From: a virus
Virus record (IMG/VR): IMGVR_UViG_3300025112_000214
Coordinates: 1-22,134 of that record
Strand: one strand, 5' to 3'
Length of the DNA: 22,134 nt
Positions 6,380 to 11,764 of this stretch are shown in pieces. Each line of letters starts with the position of its first letter. The stretch's first letter is position 1. Position numbers and translations under genes: made by a program. A model generated the notes under the pieces. That model searched no databases. It saw only the letters and a list, made by a program, of their open reading frames with translations, and was not told the DNA's origin.

Positions 6380-6383
6380 TAAC

Positions 6384-6788
6384 ATGAGAACCTGTGTCTG
6401 TTGTAGAAAAGAATTAAAACAAACCAACCATTCCTTCTATTGTTCTGACGAGTGTAAAACAGGAACTCTTTACAAAACCAACAAAAACCCTCTGTCCTTC
6501 TATGGAACTGCTGATTACGATAGAGATATTCATTATCGACATGGAACTGTTTGTACTATGGGGATGTCCCCTGATATCTTAGCAAAAGCAGAAGAAAATG
6601 AAGAAGAACACGGCATAGTGGAAGATACAGACGCACTACAAAAAATTATATTTGAAGAGATGAACTCCCCAAAATATAGAAAAGCCACTGCTAAATACTG
6701 GTTGAGAAAACGTCGTAGATTAAAGAATACTAAGAATGGTCCTAGTGATAAACCCTTATCCCGTTTAATATATTACTTTAATAAATAA
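6384..6788 (+). CDS. Hypothetical protein with N-terminal zinc-binding motif
   Basis: 134 residues. The N-terminus CVCCRKELKQTNHSFYCSDEC has Cys at 4, 6, 7, 20 and 24, a pattern seen in small zinc knuckles that begin phage and restriction-related proteins (CxxC...CSxxC, as in FCS/MYM- or HNH-associated ribbons). No HNH nuclease residues follow. The C-terminus is very basic (KYWLRKRRRLKNTKNGPSD), suited to nucleic-acid contact. The ATG follows GAGG with 4 bases between, and that site could be masked by pairing with 6239-6244 in the leader. It is 12 bases before the next gene. Function unknown. Confidence 0.72.
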   Translation: MRTCVCCRKELKQTNHSFYCSDECKTGTLYKTNKNPLSFYGTADYDRDIHYRHGTVCTMGMSPDILAKAEENEEEHGIVEDTDALQKIIFEEMNSPKYRKATAKYWLRKRRRLKNTKNGPSDKPLSRLIYYFNK

Positions 6789-6800
6789 AGGAGAATAAAT

Positions 6801-7394
6801 ATGCCGAATCATTGTTACAATCAAGTGACGATACAGTCAACCAAAGAAGACATAGAAAAGATTATGGAACACCTACGAGGTGGGGAAGCTATGTTTGATT
6901 TCAATAACCTAGTACCGATGCCCGAGGAACTGAAAGACCTACACCATATAACTGCAGAAGGAAAAGAATGGTTTTACTCAGTTACGAAGTATAAAGCGTC
7001 TCTCAATGGAGAAAAAGAACCTTACCTAAGTTTCCCTGATTTAGATTGGATAAAAGAAAATCATATAGATGGTTTTACGCTCCGTCGCATAAAAAACGAA
7101 TACGGAACTGCTAGTTGGTACGATTGGTGTTGTGAGAATTGGGGTACTAAGTGGAATGCTTACGATGTTGAATATTTCACAGGTCCAATCCCTAAGGCTA
7201 CAGCTATTAAAGAGGGTAGGCAGATAGTCTATAGACTTTCTACCGCATGGGCAGAACCCAGACCTATTATTAATGCACTTATGAGATATTTATCTCAACC
7301 TGGATTTGACCAAGACCTAGAAATGAGATGGCGTTTTGAGGACGAGTTAGAAAACTTCAATGGGGAGATAAGAAACGGCGATGATGAAGTTTAA
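6801..7394 (+). CDS. Api92-like (DUF1281-type) phage protein
   Basis: 197 residues. The opening MPNHCYNQVTIQSTKEDIEKIMEHL and FDFNNLVPMPEEL, then WYDWCCENWGTKWNAYDVE and RLSTAWAEPRPIINALM, form the well-known signature of the Api92-like family (ferredoxin-like alpha/beta fold) found in phages and in plasmid or conjugative elements. Length is normal. The family's biological role is unknown; the W-CCENWGTKW segment is the most conserved part. Start ATG has GGAG 9 bases upstream. It overlaps the next small gene by 14 bases. Assignment is confident from the motif set; no enzymatic claim is made. Confidence 0.85.
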   Translation: MPNHCYNQVTIQSTKEDIEKIMEHLRGGEAMFDFNNLVPMPEELKDLHHITAEGKEWFYSVTKYKASLNGEKEPYLSFPDLDWIKENHIDGFTLRRIKNEYGTASWYDWCCENWGTKWNAYDVEYFTGPIPKATAIKEGRQIVYRLSTAWAEPRPIINALMRYLSQPGFDQDLEMRWRFEDELENFNGEIRNGDDEV

Positions 7395-7557
7395 AGAGGT
7401 TAGGTTTGAAAGTGTATCAGAAAGAACTAAGTTTTTAGATGCCTTCTTCCCCGACCGAGAAAAACTTGAACAGAACTCCTACCAAGTACAAGAACAAGCG
7501 GTTGTGGTGGTTGATGGTAAAAAAGTTCTATTTTTGACGGGTGTTGATGAATCTTAA
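7381..7557 (+). CDS. 58-aa hypothetical protein
   Basis: Small protein, MMKFKEVRFESVSERTKF then a FFPDREKLEQNSYQVQEQAVVVV stretch in which a helix is followed by two strands (AVVVVDGKKVLFL). It starts inside the end of the Api92-like gene (14-base overlap) and a GGGGAG lies about 10 bases upstream; the second ATG at 7384 is an alternative. Unrecognised. The overlap and the clean frame support a real gene. Confidence 0.6.
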   Translation: MMKFKEVRFESVSERTKFLDAFFPDREKLEQNSYQVQEQAVVVVDGKKVLFLTGVDES

Positions 7558-7633
7558 ATTAACAGGATGGTTTGGATGGTTTGTGTGGTTGTTGGGTGTA
7601 TATATTGTATTAAAACTATTAGGAATATGCTAG
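7547..7633 (+). CDS. 28-aa single-span membrane peptide
   Basis: A tiny ORF overlapping the previous stop by 11 bases: an N-terminal MNLKLTGW, then a Trp-rich hydrophobic run (WFGWFVWLLGVYIVLKLLGI) long enough to cross a membrane. The ribosome site is weak (GGGTGT), so expression would rely on coupling to the upstream gene. It could be a phage membrane peptide. The hydrophobic pattern is striking, but chance cannot be excluded at this length. Confidence 0.42.
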   Translation: MNLKLTGWFGWFVWLLGVYIVLKLLGIC

Positions 7634-7692
7634 GGAAGGAAAACCATGTTATATAAAGTTATAGGTATGTTAAATTATAAAGGAGAAACAAA

Positions 7693-7998
7693 ATGAAAGG
7701 TTTTGACAGAATAGATAAACTCTATCTCTCTGCAGAAGGTGAGCAATTATCGAGTAAAATCGATCATGCTTATTATAGACAGACAGATACAGTATCTTTG
7801 CCAATATCGCCTATCCTAAGAGGAGAAGACTTCTGGGACGGCATTTACGAAGCTATAGAAAATTTGGACTTTATTTACTGGACAGGGGAGAATAACGGAA
7901 CTACCTACAAACTCAAAAGGAACGAGGATAATACTCTTAGTCTACAACAGAAAGGTCATATAGTGCAAATGCAAACAAAAGGTAAGGAGGAAAGATGA
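7693..7998 (+). CDS. Hypothetical protein
   Basis: 101 residues, start ATG with AAGGAG 9 bases upstream. Not recognised. It has an N-terminal MKGFDRIDKLYLSAEGEQLSS, a central LRGEDFWDGIYEAIENLDFIYW helix and a beta-rich end (TYKLKRNEDNTLSLQQKGHIV). No signal peptide or metal motif. It is preceded by a 59-bp AT-rich gap after the membrane peptide and shares a 4-base ATGA overlap with the next membrane gene, so the two are probably translated together. Confidence 0.68.
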   Translation: MKGFDRIDKLYLSAEGEQLSSKIDHAYYRQTDTVSLPISPILRGEDFWDGIYEAIENLDFIYWTGENNGTTYKLKRNEDNTLSLQQKGHIVQMQTKGKEER

Positions 7999-8126
7999 TG
8001 GAACTATTAATATGGATGCTGTATTTGCCTTGGAACCTGCTTAAATGGGTAGTGATACTTGGGGCTTGGTCCGTGGTTATTTATTGTATTTTCACAGGCG
8101 TGAAGAATTATTTGGAGACTAGATAA
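7995..8126 (+). CDS. 43-aa membrane protein
   Basis: MMELLIWMLYLPWNLLKW leads into VVILGAWSVVIYCIFTGV, giving one or two closely spaced hydrophobic segments, with a charged tail KNYLETR. The ribosome site AGGAGG lies 4 bases upstream of the first ATG, among the best in the window. It overlaps the previous gene as ATGA and the next as TAATG, so it is locked in a three-gene coupled run. Small size and one membrane span fit holin-like or host-membrane-acting phage peptides, but no lysis gene is nearby, so function is open. Confidence 0.6.
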   Translation: MMELLIWMLYLPWNLLKWVVILGAWSVVIYCIFTGVKNYLETR

Positions 8127-8557
8127 TGGGTACACGAAGCAATATTGCAATAGAGCAAGAAGACGGAAGCGTGAAAGTTGCTTACTGTCACTATGACGGA
8201 TACGTAGAGCATAACGGTATAATCCTGCTGAACCACTATTGGGGCGAGAAAAAAGCTCAAGAATTGGTGGACAATGGCTACGCCAGTTCGCTCAGTTCCA
8301 CACTAGAGGAAATTAATGACGGTAGAGTACATAAGGATAAACCCGACACTTATAGGTCTTTAGGCAACTATATGTCGTGGCACGTAGACCCTGTGTACAT
8401 AGAGTACATCTATTTGTGGAGAGATGATGAGTGGCAGGTGTCTAGGTCTATGGTTTATGATACACCTGATGGCTTTACAAAAAGTCAATGTTACCACACT
8501 GCCTTTAAACCATTACACGAAGAGTTTTGGTTAGAAAAGAAGACCGTGAATAGTTAG
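8126..8557 (+). CDS. Conserved phage protein of the MGTRSxI type
   Basis: 143 residues. The opening MGTRSNIAIEQEDGSVKVAYCHYDGYVEHNG, followed by ILLNHYWGEKKAQELVDNG, is a recurrent signature of an unassigned phage and cyanophage family (short beta strands with Y-C-H-x-D-G-Y). The conserved Cys/His/Asp cluster could be a metal or catalytic site, but this is not established. The C-terminal half repeats Tyr/Trp-rich strands (YIEYIYLWRDDEWQV). GGAG is 10 bases before the ATG, which overlaps the preceding stop. It ends the coupled run 7693-8557. Confidence 0.78.
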   Translation: MGTRSNIAIEQEDGSVKVAYCHYDGYVEHNGIILLNHYWGEKKAQELVDNGYASSLSSTLEEINDGRVHKDKPDTYRSLGNYMSWHVDPVYIEYIYLWRDDEWQVSRSMVYDTPDGFTKSQCYHTAFKPLHEEFWLEKKTVNS

Positions 8558-8565
8558 ATCATTTA

Positions 8566-8593
8566 TTTACTTTACTTTACTTCTAACTATAAT
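8566..8593 (+). promoter_or_regulatory. Putative promoter, TTTACT-N16-TATAAT
   Basis: TTTACT (8566-8571), 16-bp spacer, perfect TATAAT (8588-8593). The best -10 of the promoter set. Tandem TTTACT repeats in the spacer match the sites at 5731 and 11438. It is 49 bp before the 8642 gene. Confidence 0.7.
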
Positions 8594-8641
8594 AGAGTGT
8601 ACGGTTAATAATTAAGTTAACCAAAGAAAGGAGAAACGGCA

Positions 8642-8941
8642 ATGCCAAAATCTACTACTGCCAAAAAAGCTAGTCCTACGGCGACTGCACCTAAGTCTAA
8701 ATCAGCTAAACGACCTTTAGCAGATATAGCAGCCAGCACTACTAAAAAGGTAAACGCTGGTGGTCTTGACCTCAAAGCTGTCCTTAAAAATAATAGGGAT
8801 AAAGTGGCGAGGGCTCCAAGCAACGCTGAGAGGCACTTAACCCTAGATGGTAAAACCGTTGAGGAAGCACTAGCTACTCGACTGGTTGATGCTCGTGATA
8901 TCAAGTATGATGTCAGTAAGGGGTTTATGCTGATTGCTTAA
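8642..8941 (+). CDS. Small basic protein with DIKYD C-terminal module (paralogue of 11515 gene)
   Basis: 99 residues. The first 40 are low-complexity Lys/Ala/Thr/Pro (a basic tail like that of histone-like proteins); after AGGLDL the last 55 form a compact module KVARAPSNAERHLTLDGKTV then EEALATRLVDARDIKYDV and SKGF. Over 45 residues about 30 are identical to the protein at 11515-11751, and the end resembles that of the 2574 protein. The module has no known name to me. Strong ribosome site (AAGGAG). It is a one-gene cassette: promoter at 8566-8593, hairpin at 8949-8973 after the stop. The strong promoter and charged tail suggest an abundant DNA- or RNA-associated protein; this is inference. 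Confidence 0.8.
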   Translation: MPKSTTAKKASPTATAPKSKSAKRPLADIAASTTKKVNAGGLDLKAVLKNNRDKVARAPSNAERHLTLDGKTVEEALATRLVDARDIKYDVSKGFMLIA

Positions 8942-8948
8942 CTATTAT

Positions 8949-8978
8949 GCCCAGTGGCTTTTGGTCGCTGGGCTATTT
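8949..8978 (+). terminator. Strong hairpin after the 8642 gene
   Basis: GCCCAGTGGC (8949-8958) pairs with GTCGCTGGGC (8964-8973), 10 bp with two G-T pairs, around a TTTTG loop; a short TATTT follows. It starts 8 bases after the stop. Likely a terminator, though the T-run is weak. It also argues against an upstream start at 8947 for the next gene. Confidence 0.6.
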
Positions 8979-8985
8979 AGGAGAA

Positions 8986-9216
8986 ATGATGAATAAATAT
9001 TTTGACACACTAGACATGACGCTTTATAATTATGCTCATAAACCACCACGCAGTATTAGAGCAGCAATGCGTAAGCAACTCAACACACAACATGACGTGG
9101 TCGGTGGTTGGCGTTATATTGTGGACCTTTGGAAGAAAGACAGGGAAGACGGTTATAGGTGGGGAGGTAATACTCCTAAGCCTGTGGTCCATCCTGACGT
9201 ATTTAAGAGGATATGA
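8986..9216 (+). CDS. Hypothetical protein
   Basis: 76 residues from the ATG at 8986, chosen because AGGAGAA precedes it directly and the earlier in-frame ATG (8947) lies within a hairpin; the next ATG (8989) is equally possible. The sequence MMNKYFDTLDMTLYNYAHKP, then a basic helix SIRAAMRKQLNTQHDV and WRYIVDLWKKDREDGYRWGGN, has many Tyr/Trp/Arg. Not recognised. It overlaps the phosphatase start by 4 bases, so the two are cotranscribed and may work together. Confidence 0.65.
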   Translation: MMNKYFDTLDMTLYNYAHKPPRSIRAAMRKQLNTQHDVVGGWRYIVDLWKKDREDGYRWGGNTPKPVVHPDVFKRI

Positions 9217-9650
9217 TGGTTAAACGATTACCGCCTAACTACATCAACCAAGCCGTAATAGTAGATATAGACGGAACTCTTGCACACGGCACAGGGAGAG
9301 ACCCCTACGACTACACACGAGTACACGAAGACCTACCCGACGAACAAATAAAAGAGTTAACTAAAATGCTCCATGAAGAGTTTTTTATAATCATAGTAAG
9401 CGGTAGGGAGGACTATTCTCAAGAGGATACTGAACAGTGGCTCGAGGACCACGATATACCTTACGACGCAATACACATGAGACGCACGAAAGACTTTAGA
9501 CCCGATACCGAAGTTAAACAAGAAATATACCAAGAATTAATAGAACCCCACTACAATGTGTGGCTGGTTCTTGATGACCGTAATAGCGTAGTGAATATGT
9601 GGCGGGATATTGGGCTAAAATGCCTGCAAGTTCAAGCAGGGGATTATTAA
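9213..9650 (+). CDS. HAD phosphatase related to T4 polynucleotide kinase 3'-phosphatase domain
   Basis: 145 residues. The HAD motif I is VDIDGTLA (nucleophile Asp and acid/base Asp), motif II the Ser of VSGRE, and the later DDRNSVVNMWRDIGLKCLQV matches the polynucleotide kinase phosphatase domain (LDDRNxVVxMWR). The intervening GRDPYDYTRVHEDLP and the MRRTKDFRPDTEVK segment fit the same subfamily, which removes 3'-phosphates from nucleic-acid ends. There is no P-loop kinase domain, so only the phosphatase half of the T4 enzyme is present. The likely role is repair of 3'-phosphate DNA or RNA ends, possibly against host nicking defences. ATG overlaps the previous stop. Strong family assignment. 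Confidence 0.88.
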   Translation: MMVKRLPPNYINQAVIVDIDGTLAHGTGRDPYDYTRVHEDLPDEQIKELTKMLHEEFFIIIVSGREDYSQEDTEQWLEDHDIPYDAIHMRRTKDFRPDTEVKQEIYQELIEPHYNVWLVLDDRNSVVNMWRDIGLKCLQVQAGDY

Positions 9651-9661
9651 GAATTGTCCAC

Positions 9662-9694
9662 TGATCAATAGCTTCATAGCTATACTTATATAGT
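9662..9694 (+). repeat. 33-bp direct repeat, copy 1 (leader of 9717 gene)
   Basis: Identical over 33 bases to 10175-10207. Begins TGATCAATAGCTTC and ends CTTATATAGT. Contains a 6-bp hairpin, ATAGCT and AGCTAT around TCAT. It lies 11 bases after the phosphatase stop and 22 before the next ATG. Similar AT-rich spacers with AAGGA follow both copies. Confidence 0.9.
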
Positions 9695-9716
9695 TAATTA
9701 AATAAGGAAAAATGTT

Positions 9717-10184
9717 ATGAATGAACAAGTAAAAAATGGTTGGTACTTACGCTTTAAAGAAGAGGCAGAGTACAACATACGGGAAGTTATTTCTCCAGGT
9801 GCCGAGCAAGACCGAGTGGTGAATATAATTAATGATCTACTCACTGATTGTCACGGTGATTTGTGGTGGCACTTTGATGAGGATCACGGTTATAATGAAG
9901 ACCTTGATGAGTCTTTACCTGAATTTAATACTGTGTATGATTCTTCGTGGCTCAATGACGTTCCCGATAGTGGTTATAATATCATTCGGTTAGGTTATGG
10001 TGATGTGTACGCTGGTGAATCTTTTAATCAGAGAGATATCTATATAGCGTTATCTATGAATGGTTGCTCATTAGCTAGTGCCCTCACTGAATATTATAAG
10101 TTTACCATTCCCGTTATAGATCGTTACGCTCTGTGGGGTGTTAAAACTTTAGTGAACGTTATGACTAAGCCTAGTGATCAATAG
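9717..10184 (+). CDS. Hypothetical protein behind 33-bp repeat
   Basis: 155 residues, unrecognised. Acidic and Trp/Tyr-rich: a first helix WYLRFKEEAEYNIREV, a CHGDLWWHFDEDHGYNEDLDE stretch rich in His and Asp (possible metal site, not a known motif), then SGYNIIRLGYGDVYAG and a hydrophobic C-terminal helix. No signal peptide. The ribosome site is AAGGA. Codons here end in T more often than in the head genes, a mild compositional shift shared with the next gene. Its last codons (SDQ and stop) lie inside the second copy of the 33-bp repeat, so that repeat also works as coding sequence. Confidence 0.7.
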   Translation: MNEQVKNGWYLRFKEEAEYNIREVISPGAEQDRVVNIINDLLTDCHGDLWWHFDEDHGYNEDLDESLPEFNTVYDSSWLNDVPDSGYNIIRLGYGDVYAGESFNQRDIYIALSMNGCSLASALTEYYKFTIPVIDRYALWGVKTLVNVMTKPSDQ

Positions 10185-10207
10185 CTTCATAGCTATACTT
10201 ATATAGT
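10175..10207 (+). repeat. 33-bp direct repeat, copy 2 (leader of 10236 gene)
   Basis: Identical to 9662-9694, 513 bp downstream. It covers the stop codon of the 9717 gene (10182-10184) and ends 28 bases before the 10236 ATG. Same ATAGCT/AGCTAT hairpin. A shared promoter, processing site or regulatory leader is likely; a recombination scar is possible. Confidence 0.9.
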
Positions 10208-10235
10208 AAGTTTAATAAATATAAGGAATAAAATT

Positions 10236-10826
10236 ATGAATATCTTAAAAGACTATGCCGATCAACTTAAACCTTTGAACAAGGCTATCAATGATTATAA
10301 CGAGTTCTGGCATGCTCAATACTTTGATTATAACCCTACTGCTTTCCGTATTTCATCTTATGGTGGCGGTAGTTATTTTAATGAGTGGGAGAGTGGTCAA
10401 GCTGAAAAGCAAGATGGCTATATACCTATGCTCAGTGTCCAGACTCGTGAAACCGATGGCTATACCCTTATTGAACTCAATAATAAAAACGCTCAAAAGC
10501 TCATAGATGAACAGCCTAACGTATATGAATGGCTTGAATACATACTGCGTCGTGAAAATCAAGACGGCTGGGAGGGGTTTGGCTGGGGCGATGATAAAAA
10601 ATACTGTCACGGTATAGCTTCTGAAACCCTCACTGGTGTTTATGCTGGTAGGCATATGGGACAACAAGAACCGCCTAGTAAACTAATCCTGTGTTTCAAT
10701 ACGGGTGGTGGGGAAGCGTACGATCAACAATTACTTAGGGTCATAAAGGTTAAAGAACCATATGATGACTTTAGTTATGTCGGAGATTTTATCTCGGACT
10801 ACTGTAGTCCTACTCTTACTATATAG
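10236..10826 (+). CDS. Hypothetical protein behind 33-bp repeat
   Basis: 196 residues, unrecognised. Opening helix LKDYADQLKPLNKAINDYNEFW, then Gly/Tyr/Trp-rich beta regions (SYGGGSYFNEW, ENQDGWEGFGWGDD) and a C-terminal alpha/beta part with LILCFNTGGGEAYDQQLLRVIKV. It shows no detectable similarity to the preceding protein even though both share the same leader, so the two are probably co-regulated instead of duplicated. Ribosome site AAGGA. T-ending codons are frequent, as in the previous gene. No membrane segment. Confidence 0.7.
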   Translation: MNILKDYADQLKPLNKAINDYNEFWHAQYFDYNPTAFRISSYGGGSYFNEWESGQAEKQDGYIPMLSVQTRETDGYTLIELNNKNAQKLIDEQPNVYEWLEYILRRENQDGWEGFGWGDDKKYCHGIASETLTGVYAGRHMGQQEPPSKLILCFNTGGGEAYDQQLLRVIKVKEPYDDFSYVGDFISDYCSPTLTI

Positions 10827-10882
10827 CTGTTACTATATTAGCATCCCCAGAAAATACTTTTATAAATCACAAAATATCTCAT

Positions 10883-10915
10883 TCTAGCCAATAAGCCAAT
10901 AGGGTATTGGCTAGA
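10883..10915. repeat. 11-bp inverted repeat
   Basis: TCTAGCCAATA (10883-10893) is perfectly complementary to TATTGGCTAGA (10905-10915); the 11-base loop itself contains another GCCAAT. No T-run follows, so it is not a typical terminator. It begins 57 bases after the 10236 gene. Confidence 0.8.
10885..10902 (+). repeat. 18-bp repeat, copy 1
   Basis: TAGCCAATAAGCCAATAG; 17 of 18 bases identical to 11180-11197 (A in place of C at the tenth base). Each copy itself holds two GCCAATA units. Confidence 0.75.
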
Positions 10916-10930
10916 GTCCTCTTACTTACT

Positions 10931-10964
10931 CGCTTTATTAAGGTTATTGGCTAACCTATTAGCG
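10931..10964. repeat. Imperfect cruciform
   Basis: AGGTTA (10941-10946) pairs with TAACCT (10952-10957) around TTGGC, and outer arms CGCT (10931-10934) and AGCG (10961-10964) can close it through an internal loop. The loop again carries ATTGGCTA, as in the preceding inverted repeat. Confidence 0.6.
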
Positions 10965-11085
10965 ACCTATTGACTTAAATTAGGCAATATGGTCTTTGGA
11001 CTGTGGTTCGTGGTACTAGGTTGGTAATAATAACCACACGACATAAAGCATGTGAAAGAGTTTATACAAGAGGTTTATAGAAATT

Positions 11086-11277
11086 GTGAGCCTATATATA
11101 GAACTAACTTTTGATCCGCACACGGACAAAGGTAAAAAAGTTATAGAGAATGGACCATGGTTCCCGTTTCTTAGTCATTTAGCCAATACGCCAATAGCCA
11201 TGATCTATTATACCGTGATCATGATCCGTGGACCGAAGTATCTTGCCATTGTGATCACGCTGCATGTGATCTGGTAA
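11086..11277 (+). CDS. Doubtful 63-aa ORF
   Basis: GTG start with GAGGT 11 bases upstream. The first 38 residues (MSLYIELTFDPHTDKGKKV...) look like normal protein, with charged and hydrophobic positions alternating; the rest is hydrophobic and is encoded by the repeat and GATC-rich DNA, as if a gene end had been replaced or extended by repeats. Could be a decayed gene or chance. The in-frame stop at 11053-11055 rules out a longer start. Confidence 0.22.
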   Translation: MSLYIELTFDPHTDKGKKVIENGPWFPFLSHLANTPIAMIYYTVIMIRGPKYLAIVITLHVIW

Positions 11278-11380
11278 TCGAAAAGCGTTGCGTGGGATGT
11301 TGCTTGGTAATCTTAGTTCCGTTTTTACGTGTAACATTGTGATCGCATCATGGACCAGTGACCGTGATCGCATTGTGATC
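11113..11380. repeat. Cluster of nine GATC sites, six as GTGATC
   Basis: GATC occurs at 11113, 11202, 11217, 11223, 11253, 11268, 11341, 11366 and 11377; six are GTGATC (starting 11215, 11251, 11266, 11339, 11364, 11375), all in the same orientation. CATTGTGATCGCA is repeated exactly at 11335-11347 and 11371-11383, and ACCGTGATC at 11212-11220 and 11361-11369. About one GATC would be expected by chance in this length. Iteron-like; binding protein unknown. Confidence 0.7.
11180..11197 (+). repeat. 18-bp repeat, copy 2
   Basis: Matches 10885-10902 at 17 of 18 bases. It lies at the left edge of the GTGATC-rich stretch, linking the hairpin part and the GATC part of this non-coding region. Confidence 0.75.
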
Positions 11381-11437
11381 GCACACGACGCACGGATTTT
11401 GACAGAAAAAGAACATACAGAATATTAAGATTAATAC

Positions 11438-11466
11438 TTTACTTTAACCTTTACTTAAGGCATAAT
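11438..11466 (+). promoter_or_regulatory. Putative promoter, TTTACT-N17-CATAAT
   Basis: TTTACT (11438-11443), 17-bp spacer with a second TTTACTT, CATAAT (11461-11466). Same layout as at 5731 and 8566. It is 48 bp before the 11515 gene. A perfect TTGACA also occurs at 11399-11404, but its -10 would be poor. Confidence 0.65.
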
Positions 11467-11514
11467 GAGCTTAGTTAAGTAATTAAGCTTAACATTAATA
11501 TATAGGAAAATACT

Positions 11515-11751
11515 ATGAATAATAAAACTACTACAAAAACTAAGAACGAAGTTAAAGTAAATTTAGGCGGACTAGACGGAAGCCTGATTTATACGGCAAC
11601 AGGTAAAGTAGCTAGAGCCCAGCATAACGCTGACCGCCACCAAGCTTTAAACGGCAAGACGGTTAAGGAAGCAATAGCGACCAGGCTAGTAAACGCCCAA
11701 GACGTTAAGTATGACGTAGCGAAGGGATTTATTACCTTAGAAAATAGCTAA
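11515..11751 (+). CDS. Small basic protein with DIKYD-type module (paralogue of 8642 gene)
   Basis: 78 residues: a short Lys/Thr-rich N-terminus, GGLDGSLIYTATG, then KVARAQHNADRHQALNGKTV, KEAIATRLVNAQDVKYDV and AKGF. About 30 of 45 residues are identical to the end of the 8642 protein, whose N-terminal tail is about 20 residues longer. No known family comes to mind. AGGA precedes the ATG. It stands alone between the promoter at 11438 and the 9-bp GNRA-loop hairpin at 11765, exactly the arrangement of its paralogue, and lies beside the GATC/hairpin region. A nucleic-acid-binding or regulatory role is plausible but unproven. Confidence 0.8.
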   Translation: MNNKTTTKTKNEVKVNLGGLDGSLIYTATGKVARAQHNADRHQALNGKTVKEAIATRLVNAQDVKYDVAKGFITLENS

Positions 11752-11764
11752 CCCCCAACGGAAA

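Larger units (their letters stand above)
10827..11514. other. 688-bp gene-poor region with hairpins, repeats and GATC cluster
   Basis: Apart from one doubtful ORF (11086-11277) no gene is convincing. The left third has two strong inverted repeats (10883-10915 and 10931-10964); an 18-base motif recurs at 10885-10902 and 11180-11197; the right part has nine GATC sites, and promoter signals close it at 11399-11466. Such density of repeats fits a replication origin or a control hub at the boundary between accessory and head modules. No DnaA box was seen. Confidence 0.6.

Noticed and set aside
6203-6383. tRNA or tmRNA in the GC-richer gap
   Set aside because: No T-arm consensus (GGTTCRA), no acceptor stem of the right spacing and no tmRNA ends were found.
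7647-7697. 16-aa ORF before the 7693 gene
   Set aside because: No ribosome site and it overlaps the next gene's ribosome site; no evidence of coding.
8617-8904. 95-aa ORF on the - strand
   Set aside because: It is the antisense shadow of the 8642 gene, which has a promoter, a strong ribosome site and a paralogue.
8947-8985. Earlier ATG for the 8986 gene
   Set aside because: The codons lie in the strong hairpin 8949-8973 and lack a ribosome site; AGGAGAA is just before 8986.
10353-10667. 104-aa - strand ORF inside the 10236 gene
   Set aside because: The + strand frame is longer, has a ribosome site and follows the conserved 33-bp leader.
10989-11027. 12-aa hydrophobic ORF (MVFGLWFVVLGW)
   Set aside because: Too short and without a ribosome site; best taken as chance.
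10827-11514. CRISPR array
   Set aside because: Repeats are short, unequally spaced and partly palindromic, with no uniform spacers and no cas genes.
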